From contig NZ_KZ679059.1 in assembly GCF_003024195.1 (NCBI RefSeq), forward strand, positions 80,645 through 144,644: a stretch of DNA of 64,000 nucleotides. Reading direction: 5' to 3'. This DNA is from Streptomyces dioscori (GTDB taxonomy: Bacteria > Actinomycetota > Actinomycetes > Streptomycetales > Streptomycetaceae). Of this stretch, positions 41,695 to 49,771 are shown in pieces; the stretch's first letter is position 1; each line of letters opens with the position of its first letter. The notes beneath the pieces are model-generated. The model did not search any database. It saw only the letters and a list, made by a program, of their open reading frames with translations, and was not told the DNA's origin. The position numbers and the translations under genes were made by a program.

Positions 41695-42146
41695 CAGGCC
41701 GCCCCTCGCACGTGCTCCACGACGGGGGCGCCGCGGTCGGGCAGCAGGACGCCCACGACGTCGATGCGCACGCCGCCGGGTGGCGCCCCTCCGTGTTCCT
41801 GCAGCCAGCGCTCGGCGAGGCCGCGCAGACGCTCGGCCTTGACGGGGGTCACCGCGGCCATCGGGTGTTCGAAGGGCCCAGCACGGCGGGTCTTGACCTC
41901 GCAGACGACCAGTGCGTCGCCGTCGCGGGCCACGATGTCGATCTCGCCGGTCCGGCCCGCGCGCCAGTTGCGCTGCAGGACCGTCATTCCGGCCTCGGCC
42001 AGCCGGCGGGCGGCCAGGTCCTCGCCGTACCTGCCGAGTGCGTTGCGTGCCTTGGACGCGTTGGATGCCTTGGACGCGTTGGGCGCGTTGGGCGCGTTGG
42101 GCGCCTCGGAAACCCTGGAAACCTCGGATGCCTTGGACGTCTTCAT
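41694..42146 (-). CDS. UPF0102 (YraN) nuclease-fold protein
   Basis: A 150-residue YraN family protein with a restriction-endonuclease-like core (GRYGEDLAARRLAEAGMTVLQRNWRAGRTGEIDIVARDGDALVVCEVKTR: GEIDIVA and EVK acidic residues). Family function is not settled. The N-terminal 35 residues are a Lys/Ala/Ser/Asn-Ala-Pro repeat (EAPNAPNAPNASKASNASK) encoded by 9-bp tandem repeats (about 42050-42115), absent from ordinary homologues. ATG 42146 is preceded by GGAGGTGGT. First gene of the yraN-comM-dprA group. Confidence 0.88.
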   Translation of the reverse strand: MKTSKASEVSRVSEAPNAPNAPNASKASNASKARNALGRYGEDLAARRLAEAGMTVLQRNWRAGRTGEIDIVARDGDALVVCEVKTRRAGPFEHPMAAVTPVKAERLRGLAERWLQEHGGAPPGGVRIDVVGVLLPDRGAPVVEHVRGAA

Positions 42147-42298
42147 GTCGGCACCACCTCCGGCGCCAACACTGGGCCCAGCACGATCCACTGTTGGATC
42201 TTGGTGGACGGCCGCTCGACTGTGGACAACTCAGTCACCCGTACGAGCGGCCGCCGTAGGACTTACGGGATCGTCAGACCCGTCCCGACTGCCCGGTC

Positions 42299-42607
42299 CT
42301 AGCTGCTCGGCAGTTCGAGGTCGCTCTTGTTCAGCTCCTCGATGTTCACGTCCTTGAATGTCAGGACGCGCACCTGCTTCACGAACCGAGCAGGTCGGTA
42401 CATGTCCCACACCCAGGCATCCGCCATGGACACCTCGAAAAACACCTCGCCCTGAACCGAGTGCACCTGCATCTCGTAATCGTTGGTGAGGTAGAAGCGC
42501 CGTTCGGTCTCGATCACATATTTGAACAGACCGACGACATCGCGGTACTCCCGGTAGAGCTTCAGCTCCATCTCGGTCTCGTACTTTTCGAGGTCCTCGG
42601 CGCTCAT
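42299..42607 (-). CDS. DUF2469 family protein
   Basis: A 102-residue highly conserved actinobacterial protein (MSAEDLEKYETEMELKLYREYRDVVGLFKYVIETERRFYLTND...). It is acidic and mixed alpha/beta. Function is unknown; it is nearly always found between the signal-peptidase/nudix genes and yraN, suggesting a core role. ATG 42607 has AGGGGAA upstream. No odd features. Confidence 0.9.
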   Translation of the reverse strand: MSAEDLEKYETEMELKLYREYRDVVGLFKYVIETERRFYLTNDYEMQVHSVQGEVFFEVSMADAWVWDMYRPARFVKQVRVLTFKDVNIEELNKSDLELPSS

Positions 42608-42662
42608 GGCATGTTCCCCTTCAGCCGTGCGTCCCCCTATTGTGCGCCAGCCCCGCGAGCCC

Positions 42663-43184
42663 CTAGACGATTTCCGTGTCGAGGGTCTCGGGCCTGGCCG
42701 GGGGCCCTTCGTCGAGCAGCCTGAGCAGCAGCTCGGCGAGTCTGGTCGGATACACCGTCTCATGTGCCCGGGCAAGTTCCCGGCACGTCCACCAGCGCGC
42801 TCCGGCGACACTGCGCCGTTCCAGCTCGGTCAGCCCCGTCGCCTCGGTCGCCGTCTGCGTCGTACGGCCCAGGAAGTACCACTCGTCCTGGTCCCAGCGA
42901 CGCCCCGCGAACGGGAACGAACAGGTCCGCCGCCACAGCACCGGACCCAGCTCGACCTCCGTGATGCCGGTCTCCTCCGCGACTTCCCGCAGCGCGGCCT
43001 CTTCGCGTGTCTCGTCGCCCTCCACACCGCCGCCCGGCGTGAACCACCAGTCGTCCGACGGGTCCTCGGGTTCATGCCCGTGGAGCAGCAGGATGCGGTC
43101 CTGCGGGTCCAGCAGCACCACCCGGGCGACCTTCCGCAGCTCGCCGAGCTCATCACCCGTCGGCAAGGACGCGTCAGCCGGCAA
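42663..43184 (-). CDS. NUDIX hydrolase
   Basis: A 173-residue pyrophosphohydrolase with a perfect Nudix box (GGVEGDETREEAALREVAEETGI, residues about 53-75). It resembles general nucleotide-sugar or (d)NTP hydrolases; WWFTPGGG precedes the box. TTG 43184 overlaps the upstream signal-peptidase gene by 11 bp and has GGGGGAG 8 nt before it, so it is likely co-translated with it. Substrate cannot be told from sequence. Confidence 0.88.
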   Translation of the reverse strand: MPADASLPTGDELGELRKVARVVLLDPQDRILLLHGHEPEDPSDDWWFTPGGGVEGDETREEAALREVAEETGITEVELGPVLWRRTCSFPFAGRRWDQDEWYFLGRTTQTATEATGLTELERRSVAGARWWTCRELARAHETVYPTRLAELLLRLLDEGPPARPETLDTEIV

Positions 43185-43920
43185 GAGCCCGCTCCCCCGC
43201 CCCCGTACGGCTGCGGCGGCGTGCCGACCGGTTGGCGATCGGCCCGTACGCGGCTCCGCCGAGGACGAGCACGGCGCCCGCCACGACCGCCACGAGGACC
43301 AGGCGCAGGGGGCCTGGCTCGGAGACGCCGCCGAGGGTCTCGAAGCCGGTGGGGCGGGCCAGCATGCCGTTCATGGGCCAGGCCACCGCGTCGACGCGCG
43401 CGCTCACGGCGCTGCGCGGCACCGTGCCGTTGCCGGCCTCCGTCAGGTGGGCGGTGGAGTCCAGCGACCCGCTGCGCTCGTCGCCGAGCAGGAAGAGCCG
43501 GTCCTCGGGCACCTCGATGGAGGGGATCGTGGACGACTCGGCCGCGCTGCCCTCGGGCAGATACGGTTCCTCGATCCTCTTGCCGTTGACGGTCAGGTTG
43601 TCCTGCGTACAGCAGGCGACCGTGTCCCCGCCGACGGCGACGACCCGCTTGACCATGGGCATGTTGCCCCAGGTGGACTGCTTGAAGACGACGACGTCAC
43701 CGCGCTGCACCTCGGAGCCGTCGATCCGCTCGGCGAGCACCCGGTCGCCGCCCGCGATGGTGGGTGCCATCGAGTCGGTCGGCACGGTGTAGGGCTGGTA
43801 GACGACCGCTCCCCAGGCGAATCCACCGAGGAAGAGCACACAGCCGAGGGCCACGGCCAGCCCCGACAGCTTGCTGCCGAGCCGTCCGCGGCCCTCGTCC
43901 GTACGACTTGTCCCGCTCAT
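43174..43920 (-). CDS. lepB: Type I signal peptidase (SipZ-like)
   Basis: A 248-residue S26 peptidase, fourth of four tandem copies. N-terminal membrane helix (about 20-42), catalytic Ser in TVPTDSMAPTI (about 50) and catalytic Lys in MVKRVVAVGGD (about 90); the conserved LLGDERSGSLDST box is present. A second membrane helix near the C-terminus (LVLVAVVAGAVLVLGGAAYG) is followed by a basic tail. It removes signal peptides from secreted proteins. ATG 43920 follows GGGGAG. Confidence 0.93.
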   Translation of the reverse strand: MSGTSRTDEGRGRLGSKLSGLAVALGCVLFLGGFAWGAVVYQPYTVPTDSMAPTIAGGDRVLAERIDGSEVQRGDVVVFKQSTWGNMPMVKRVVAVGGDTVACCTQDNLTVNGKRIEEPYLPEGSAAESSTIPSIEVPEDRLFLLGDERSGSLDSTAHLTEAGNGTVPRSAVSARVDAVAWPMNGMLARPTGFETLGGVSEPGPLRLVLVAVVAGAVLVLGGAAYGPIANRSARRRSRTGAGERALAG

Positions 43921-43997
43921 CCCAGTGCTCCCCAACTCGGAGAATCGACCTCGCGGTCCAGGTCGGCCCGCGGAAGATCGGCGTCTGGGACGGCACC

Positions 43998-44969
43998 CTA
44001 CCCGGCGGTACGCGACCCAGAAACCCTGGTGTTCCCGACGGTAAGGCGACGCCTGCGCCACAGCACCAGCGGCAGCGCCCCCGCGAGCCCGAGCGCTCCC
44101 GGAGCGGCGGCGGTCAGGTTCTGGTCGAAGGTGTCCGGCACCGGGAGCGTCGACCAGCGGGTGGGCGGCCAGGCGACGACGATCGCGCGGCCCACCACGT
44201 TGTCCACGGGTACGAAGCCCTGGTGCTTGTCCTGCTGGTGGTAGCGGGAGTCCAGCGAGTTCTGCCGGTGGTCGCCCATGACCCAGATTTTGCCTTCGGG
44301 AACCTTCACCTTGAACTGACCGCCGGCGTCGTCCACGGTGCAGGGGGTGTTGCCCGGATACACGTAGTCAGCCTCGTTCAGCGCCTTGCCGTTGACCTTC
44401 AGCGGGCCGGTGCCCTTGCACTCGATGGTGTCGCCTGCGACTCCGACGACGCGCTTGATGAGGTCCTTCTCCTCGGAGGAGGGCATCAGGCCGATCCAGC
44501 TGAGGGCTGTCTGGATCGCGTTCGGGTTGGGCGTCGGCTCGCCCGCCAGCCACTTGTCGGGGTCGTTGAAGACGACGACCTCGCCGCGCTCGGGCTCCGA
44601 GCCGAACCACGGGGTCAGCTTGTCGACGAGGACGCGGTCACCCTGCTGAAGGGTGTTCTGCATCGAGTCCGAGGGGATCGAGAACGCCTGCACCAGGAAG
44701 GACTTGATCAGCAGCGCGAGAACCAGCGCGATACCGATGAGCAGGGGAAGTTCTTTCCAGAAGGACCGCGGCTTCTTCGGCGCCGGGGCGGCTCCGTCGG
44801 AGTCCCGCCCGTCCCTGCCGCCGCCGTCCCCGGAGTCGTCACCTGGGTCGTCTCCGGGGGGCACGGCGTCCTCGCCGACCGGCGGGACCGACTCGTCGGA
44901 CCGTCCCGGTCGGTCCTCGGGCCCCTCGTGTCCGGATCGTGCGCCGACCGCCAAATCCCCCACATCCAC
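43998..44969 (-). CDS. lepB: Type I signal peptidase (SipY-like)
   Basis: A 323-residue S26 peptidase. An acidic/Gly-rich cytosolic leader (about 70 residues, DDPGDDSGDGGGRDG) precedes a membrane helix (LLIGIALVLALLIKSFLVQAF). Catalytic Ser lies in SIPSDSMQNTL, Lys in DLIKRVVGVAGD, and the conserved WVMGDHRQNSLDSR follows. A C-terminal helix (GALGLAGALPLVLW) and basic tail end it. The start is uncertain: GTG 44969 or GTG 44963, both with GGAG/AGGAG nearby. Its 5' end overlaps the preceding signal-peptidase gene by 131 bp. Confidence 0.92.
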   Translation of the reverse strand: MDVGDLAVGARSGHEGPEDRPGRSDESVPPVGEDAVPPGDDPGDDSGDGGGRDGRDSDGAAPAPKKPRSFWKELPLLIGIALVLALLIKSFLVQAFSIPSDSMQNTLQQGDRVLVDKLTPWFGSEPERGEVVVFNDPDKWLAGEPTPNPNAIQTALSWIGLMPSSEEKDLIKRVVGVAGDTIECKGTGPLKVNGKALNEADYVYPGNTPCTVDDAGGQFKVKVPEGKIWVMGDHRQNSLDSRYHQQDKHQGFVPVDNVVGRAIVVAWPPTRWSTLPVPDTFDQNLTAAAPGALGLAGALPLVLWRRRRLTVGNTRVSGSRTAG

Positions 44970-45933
44970 TCCTCACTCCGTGCCGCCGCCCGCGCCGGAT
45001 ACGGCGCAGGCCCACCACTCCCATAACGAGCGGGAGTTCCGCAGGGGTCGGGAGCGGGATCAATCCATATCGATCCGCGGTGGCCACCCTATGCGACGTG
45101 TCGAGTGCGGTGGTCGCTCCGCCGGCCACGTCGGGCACGGACGCGTAGGTGTCGGGTTCCTTGAGCTGGGTCCAGTGACCGATGGGCCAGGCGATGACCA
45201 TGGCACGGCCCACGACGTCCTCGGAGATGGTGCCGTTGTACTTCTCGGTGCGGTGGAAGCGGGAGTCGGCCGAGTTGGACCGGTGGTCGCCCATCACCCA
45301 CAGGCGCCCCGCCGGCACCTTGACCTCGAAGACGAGCGAGGAGGGTTTGTCGCCGGGGTTGATGTAGGGCTCGTCGAGCGGCATGCCGTTGACGGTGACG
45401 CGCCCCTGGGCGTCGCAGCACTTGACGGTGTCGCCGCCGACCGCGACAACGCGTTTGATCAGGTCCCGGTCGTTGTCGGAGGGCAGCAGGCCGATGAAGG
45501 TCAGCGCCTCCTTGACCTGCTTGACGACGATGGGGTCTTCCTTCTTCGCCGTCGGCTGTTCGTCCTCCAGCCAGCCGCCGGGGTCCTTGAAGACGACGAC
45601 GTCACCGCGCTCGGGCTTCGAGCCGAACCACGGGGTCAGCTTGTCGACCAGGACACGGTCGCCGATCCGGATCGTCTGCTCCATGGAGCCGGAGGGGATC
45701 ACGAAGGCCTGCACGAGGAACGTCTTCAGGACGAGCGCGATGAGCAGCGCGACGCCGATCAGGAGAGGTATCTCCTTGACCGCGGAGCGCTGTCTGCGCC
45801 GCTTGACCCGGCGGGCCAGCTTGCGCCGGTCGGCCCGGCCGGGCATGACCGGCCCGCCCGTGCGCCGGGAGCCGGTGGGCAGGAGGTCCTCCGCGGCACT
45901 GTGGGTGCCGCGGGGCTTGCCGCGGTTACCCAT
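44839..45933 (-). CDS. lepB: Type I signal peptidase (SipX-like), long C-terminal tail
   Basis: A 364-residue S26 peptidase: membrane helix (LLIGVALLIALVLKTFLVQAF), catalytic Ser in VIPSGSMEQTI, Lys in DLIKRVVAVGGD, and WVMGDHRSNSADSRFH. The C-terminus runs 50 residues past its last membrane segment as a very Arg/Gly-rich tail (RRIRRGRRHGVRSGCGGFGGRR...), reading through the start of the next gene in another frame. ATG 45933 overlaps the sipW stop by 8 bp (ATGGGTAA); an in-frame GTG lies at 45939. Confidence 0.9.
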   Translation of the reverse strand: MGNRGKPRGTHSAAEDLLPTGSRRTGGPVMPGRADRRKLARRVKRRRQRSAVKEIPLLIGVALLIALVLKTFLVQAFVIPSGSMEQTIRIGDRVLVDKLTPWFGSKPERGDVVVFKDPGGWLEDEQPTAKKEDPIVVKQVKEALTFIGLLPSDNDRDLIKRVVAVGGDTVKCCDAQGRVTVNGMPLDEPYINPGDKPSSLVFEVKVPAGRLWVMGDHRSNSADSRFHRTEKYNGTISEDVVGRAMVIAWPIGHWTQLKEPDTYASVPDVAGGATTALDTSHRVATADRYGLIPLPTPAELPLVMGVVGLRRIRRGRRHGVRSGCGGFGGRRTIRTRGARGPTGTVRRVGPAGRRGRRAPRRRPR

Positions 45934-46720
45934 GGACACCGTCCACGGCGTTCCGCCCGCCGGCCCCGCGAAGGCTTGCCGGAAGGAGCGACGGCAGGAC
46001 CGCCGGGAGGAGCGGGCCCGCGGCGTCGGGCACGCGCGCGTAGCCGTCGGCCCGTCCGAGACCGGTCCAGTGGCCCAGCGGCCAGGCGATCCAGTCGGCT
46101 CTGCCGATCACGTCGTCGACGGGGATCATGCCGCCGCCCGGGGAGCCGAGGTGGTCGCGGGAGTCGCTGGAGTCGCCGCGGTGGTCACCCAGGACGAACA
46201 GGGTGCCGTCGGGGACGGCCACGTCGAAGGACACTTCGGACGGCTCGTTCCCCGGGTACAGAAACGTCGACTCGTCGACCGAGCGGCCGTTCACCTCGAT
46301 CCTCCCCTGCCTGTCGCAGCAGACCACATGGTCTCCCCCCACGCCGACCACACGTTTGATGTAGTCGGCGTCGCCGAAGTAACCGGTGCCGTCGAACACG
46401 ACGACGTCACCGCGCCTCGGCTCAGCACCGAAACGGTACGCCAACTTATTTACGAGAACGCGGTCCCCGATCCTCAATCCCGGCTCCATCGAGCCACTGG
46501 GAATTTCGAACGGCTGGATCACGAACCGGGTGAGCAGCAGCAGGGAGAACAGACAGAACAGCACGGTCAGGGTGATCCGCCCGCCCGGCAGCCAGTCGGC
46601 GGCTCGCGCCACCAACGCGAAACGCGACCGTCCCTCCGCCCCCTGTGTGTCCGAGATCTCCTCGGACATGACGGGGTGGGAGGAGCGGTCGCGCTCCGTG
46701 TGCTGTGCTTCGGCGTCCAT
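45926..46720 (-). CDS. lepB: Type I signal peptidase (SipW-like)
   Basis: A 264-residue S26 peptidase, first of the four. Membrane helix about 50-68 (LTVLFCLFSLLLLTRFVI), catalytic Ser in EIPSGSMEPGL, catalytic Lys in YIKRVVGVGGD, and VLGDHRGDSSDSRDH. The C-terminal hydrophobic segment is weak (LLPAVLPSLLPASL). It starts 45 bp after the rplS stop with no terminator between, so the sip genes may share the ribosomal transcript. Four tandem signal peptidases after rplS are characteristic of Streptomyces. Confidence 0.93.
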   Translation of the reverse strand: MDAEAQHTERDRSSHPVMSEEISDTQGAEGRSRFALVARAADWLPGGRITLTVLFCLFSLLLLTRFVIQPFEIPSGSMEPGLRIGDRVLVNKLAYRFGAEPRRGDVVVFDGTGYFGDADYIKRVVGVGGDHVVCCDRQGRIEVNGRSVDESTFLYPGNEPSEVSFDVAVPDGTLFVLGDHRGDSSDSRDHLGSPGGGMIPVDDVIGRADWIAWPLGHWTGLGRADGYARVPDAAGPLLPAVLPSLLPASLRGAGGRNAVDGVHG

Positions 46721-46765
46721 GTGGGCCAGATGCTATCCGGCCCTACCGAGGGACCCGGAGTGAGC

Positions 46766-47116
46766 TCAGTTGTCGCGCTTCTCCTTGATCTTCGCGGCCT
46801 TGCCGCGCAGCTCACGGAGGTAGTAGAGCTTCGCGCGACGGACGGCGCCGCGGCTGACGAGCTCGATCTTCTCGACGATCGGGGTGTGCACGGGGAAGGT
46901 GCGCTCGACGCCGACGGAGAAGGAGACCTTGCGGACCGTGAAGGTCTCACGGACACCGGCGCCCTGGCGGCGGATGACTACACCCTTGAACTGCTGCACA
47001 CGGGAGCGGTTGCCCTCGATGACGCGGACGTGGACGTTGACGGTGTCACCCGGGCGGAAGGCCGGGACGTCGCTGCGCAGCGACGCTGCATCGACGGACG
47101 CGAGCAGGTTGGACAT
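46766..47116 (-). CDS. rplS: 50S ribosomal protein L19
   Basis: 116 residues. FRPGDTVNVHVRVIEGNRSRVQQFKGVVIRRQGAGVRETFTVRKVSFSVGVERTFPVHTPIVEKIELVSRGAVRRAKLYYLR is a classical L19. It lies between the 30S and 50S subunits. The 136-nt region to trmD contains two mutually exclusive RNA pairings (47139-47220), a candidate autoregulatory leader. Confidence 0.97.
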   Translation of the reverse strand: MSNLLASVDAASLRSDVPAFRPGDTVNVHVRVIEGNRSRVQQFKGVVIRRQGAGVRETFTVRKVSFSVGVERTFPVHTPIVEKIELVSRGAVRRAKLYYLRELRGKAAKIKEKRDN

Positions 47117-47138
47117 GATCGTCTGCTTTCTTCGCCGA

Positions 47139-47224
47139 TGCCACAGGTCATCGACGGAAGTCGGTGTTTCCAGAAAGTGGGCTGTTCTCGTCGGGGCGGG
47201 CGTCGTGTCCCCCTGTGGCAGGGG
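47139..47224 (-). promoter_or_regulatory. rplS leader with competing helices
   Basis: On the minus-strand RNA, CCCCTG-CCA-CAGGGG (about 47210-47224) can form a tight local hairpin. Its TGCCACAGG (47212-47220 complement) can instead pair perfectly with CCTGTGGCA (47139-47147 complement), which lies about 22 nt before the rplS start. The two folds exclude each other. Confidence 0.45.
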
Positions 47225-47252
47225 CGCACGCCGGACGACGTACAGCAGCGGC

Positions 47253-48074
47253 CTATTCTTCCACGGTGTCGGGCCTGCGCCCAAATCGGCCGTCGGGTCC
47301 GGGCTGCCAGCCCAGGATCGAGAGCATCTCGCGGTCCTTCTTGTCGAAGGCCGCGGGGTCGCAGCGCTCGATGAGGTCCGGTCTGTTGGCGGTGGTGCGC
47401 CGCAGCGCCTCGTCCCGGCGCCAGCGGGCGATCTTGCCGTGGTGGCCGCTGACCAGCACGTCCGGGATCTCCCGGCCGCGCCACTGGGGCGGCTTCGTGT
47501 AGACCGGCCCCTCCAGGAGGTTCGCCATGGCTCCCGGCGCGAACGAGTCGTCCCGGTGCGACTCCGCGTTGCCGAGGACGCCGGGCAGCAGCCGCGCCAC
47601 GGCCTCCGTGACGACCAGGACGGCCGCCTCGCCGCCGGCCAGCACGTAGTCGCCGATGGACACCTCGTACACGGGCATGCGGGTCGCGTACTCGTCGATG
47701 ACGCGGCGGTCGATGCCCTCGTAGCGGGCGGGTGTGAAGACCAACCAGGGGCGCTCGGAGAGCTCGACGGCGAGTTCCTGGGTGAAGGGGCGGCCGCTGG
47801 GTGTGGGGACGACGAGGACGGGGCCCTGGGAGCCCGTCTCGTAGCCGTCGGCGAGGACGGAGTCCAGTGCGTCGCCCCAGGGCCCGGTCTTCATGACCAT
47901 GCCGGGGCCGCCGCCGTACGGGGTGTCGTCGACCGTGTTGTGGCGGTCGTAGGTCCACTCCCGCAGATCGTGCACGTGCACGTTCAGCTGTCCACGCGCG
48001 CGTGCCTTGCCCACGAGGGAGACGTTCAGGGGGTCCAGGTACTCGGGGAAGATCGTGAGGACGTCGAGCCGCAT
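47253..48074 (-). CDS. trmD: tRNA (guanine-N1)-methyltransferase
   Basis: A 273-residue SPOUT methyltransferase making m1G37 in tRNA. Motifs: MRLDVLTIFPEYLDPLNVSLVGKARARG, DDTPYGGGPGMVMK, LVFTPARYEGIDRRVIDEY and the trefoil-knot SIGDYVLAGGEAAVLVV. Its ATG overlaps the rimM stop (TGATG). Order rpsP-khpA-rimM-trmD-rplS is the standard bacterial cluster. Confidence 0.97.
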   Translation of the reverse strand: MRLDVLTIFPEYLDPLNVSLVGKARARGQLNVHVHDLREWTYDRHNTVDDTPYGGGPGMVMKTGPWGDALDSVLADGYETGSQGPVLVVPTPSGRPFTQELAVELSERPWLVFTPARYEGIDRRVIDEYATRMPVYEVSIGDYVLAGGEAAVLVVTEAVARLLPGVLGNAESHRDDSFAPGAMANLLEGPVYTKPPQWRGREIPDVLVSGHHGKIARWRRDEALRRTTANRPDLIERCDPAAFDKKDREMLSILGWQPGPDGRFGRRPDTVEE

Positions 48075-48661
48075 CAGGCGCCGGCCTCACCGGAGGAGTC
48101 GGAGGAATCCGACGACTCGGTGTCCGCGTCCCTGGCGGAGGCGATCTCCGCGCGGTCGTCGATCAGTCCGGGCGGCGGGTCGATGACGGCCCGCTGCTTC
48201 TCCAGGTCGATCTCGACGACGATCTCCTCGACGAACGGGATCAGCACCTCGGTCCCGTCCGGCCGCTCGACCACGAAGAGGTCCTGGGAGGGCAGGTGCG
48301 AGATCTCGGTGAGCCGTCCGACCTCGCTGCCGTCCTTCAGGACGACGTCGAGGTCCATGAGCTGGTGGTCGTAGTACTCGTCCGGGTCCTCGGGCACCTC
48401 GTCCGGGTCGACGTCGGCGATCAGCAGGGTGTTGCGCAGCGCCTCGGCGCCGTTGCGGTCGCGCACTCCCGCGAAACGCAGCAGGAGGCGGCCGCTGTGC
48501 ACCCGTCCCGTCTCGATGGTCAGCGGACCGGCCGAGGCGGGGTCCGTGGCCAGGACGGCACCGGGCGCGAGCCGCAGCTCCGGCTCGTCGGTACGTACCT
48601 CGACGGTGACCTCGCCCTTGATGCCATGGGCGCGGCCCACCCGCGCGACTACCAGCTGCAC
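48074..48661 (-). CDS. rimM: 16S rRNA processing/ribosome maturation factor RimM
   Basis: 195 residues from GTG 48661 (MQLVVARVGRAHGIKGEV), preceded by AGGAG with 9-nt spacing; an in-frame GTG at 48688 lacks a good site. The RimM N-domain and PRC-barrel (YYDHQLMDLDVVLKDGSEVGRL, PFVEEIVVEIDLEKQRAVIDPPPGL) are clear. The C-terminal 25 residues are Ser/Asp-rich (DTESSDSSDSSGEAGA). Binds S19 during 30S assembly. Confidence 0.95.
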   Translation of the reverse strand: MQLVVARVGRAHGIKGEVTVEVRTDEPELRLAPGAVLATDPASAGPLTIETGRVHSGRLLLRFAGVRDRNGAEALRNTLLIADVDPDEVPEDPDEYYDHQLMDLDVVLKDGSEVGRLTEISHLPSQDLFVVERPDGTEVLIPFVEEIVVEIDLEKQRAVIDPPPGLIDDRAEIASARDADTESSDSSDSSGEAGA

Positions 48662-48766
48662 TTGCTTGCTCTCCTGTCGTGTGTCCACGGTCTTACCGCG
48701 TGGACGACTACGGGCCGGGGACGGCCCTGAGGCCCTCCCCGGCCCGAGCCGGTGCTGCGAATTACG

Positions 48767-49006
48767 TCAGCGGACGTGATCCACGTCGACGAGGTCGACG
48801 CGGACACCACGGCCGCCGATGGCGCCTACGACGGTACGCAGGGCGCGCGCGGTGCGGCCGTTGCGGCCGATCACCTTCCCGAGGTCGTCGGGGTGAACCC
48901 TGACCTCAAGAACGCGCCCCCGGCGCAGGTCGCGCGAGGCGACCTGCACGTCGTCCGGGTTGTCGACGATGCCCTTCACGAGGTGCTCAAGAGCCTCCTC
49001 AAGCAT
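48767..49006 (-). CDS. khpA: KH-domain RNA-binding protein KhpA
   Basis: A 79-residue single KH domain (LEVRVHPDDLGKVIGRNGRTARALRTVVGAIGG, with the GxxG loop GRNG). In Gram-positives KhpA pairs with KhpB and binds many RNAs. It lies 2 bp after the rpsP stop in the ribosomal operon. No unusual features. Confidence 0.93.
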   Translation of the reverse strand: MLEEALEHLVKGIVDNPDDVQVASRDLRRGRVLEVRVHPDDLGKVIGRNGRTARALRTVVGAIGGRGVRVDLVDVDHVR

Positions 49007-49008
49007 GC

Positions 49009-49428
49009 TCAGGCCTCGGTCGACGCGGACTCGGCGGCAGCCTCGTCCTTCTTCTCAGCCTTCTTCTTCTGCGTGATGGCCTCGCCCTTGCTGTCGTCGT
49101 CGCCACCCAGGGCGTCGAACAACGGGCGCGCGGCCTTCGGCTCGGCGACGAGCAGCGGCGCCGGGGCCGGCAGGCCCTTGTGCTTCTGCCAGTCGCCGGT
49201 CAGCTTGAGAATGGCGAGCACGGGCTCGGTCGGCTGCGCGCCGACACCCAGCCAGTACTGCGCACGCTCGGAGTCGACCTCGATGCGCGACGGGTTCTGC
49301 ACCGGGTGGTACAGGCCGATCTCCTCGATGGCCCTGCCGTCACGGCGGGTACGGGAGTCGGCGACGACGATGCGGTAGTGAGGCGCGCGGATCTTGCCCA
49401 GACGCTTCAGCTTGATCTTGACTGCCAC
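49009..49428 (-). CDS. rpsP: 30S ribosomal protein S16
   Basis: 139 residues; the first 80 are canonical S16 (VAVKIKLKRLGKIRAPHYRIVVADSRTRRDGRAIEEIGLYHP). The C-terminus is a charged actinobacterial extension (GGDDDSKGEAITQKKKAEKKDEAAAES). GTG 49428 follows AGGAG. First gene of the rpsP-khpA-rimM-trmD-rplS group; the 343-bp upstream region 49429-49771 should hold the operon promoter and contains no gene. Confidence 0.96.
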   Translation of the reverse strand: MAVKIKLKRLGKIRAPHYRIVVADSRTRRDGRAIEEIGLYHPVQNPSRIEVDSERAQYWLGVGAQPTEPVLAILKLTGDWQKHKGLPAPAPLLVAEPKAARPLFDALGGDDDSKGEAITQKKKAEKKDEAAAESASTEA

Positions 49429-49771
49429 GGAAGTGGTGTCTCCTGGTCTTGACGGGGTTGGGCACGGCGAGATTGCCGCGTGGGGTTGCGGTACCCGAGT
49501 GCCCGATGGACGCGTCAGCCGGAGGAGAGAGGGGTCCTGTGCGGCTGCGAGTACAGCTGACCATTCTGCCACACCCGGAAGGGCGTCTCGACCCGGGCGG
49601 TCCGGGGCAGCACCGGGCCGCCCCGGACGCACCGCCGGGGCCTGCCACCGGGCCTGTACGGGTGTCGCCGTCGAGGTGGGCCGTCGCACGAGCCGGCACC
49701 CACGAAGTGCCGCCGCGCTCTTCCGCACCACCCCGGCGGGACGACGGCCCGCCGCTGTGTCAGCCGTCCGC

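Noticed and set aside
44839..44969. A frameshift error to explain the SipX/SipY overlap
   Set aside because: Both proteins have complete catalytic domains and normal starts, so an error is not needed; kept only as an unusual overlap.
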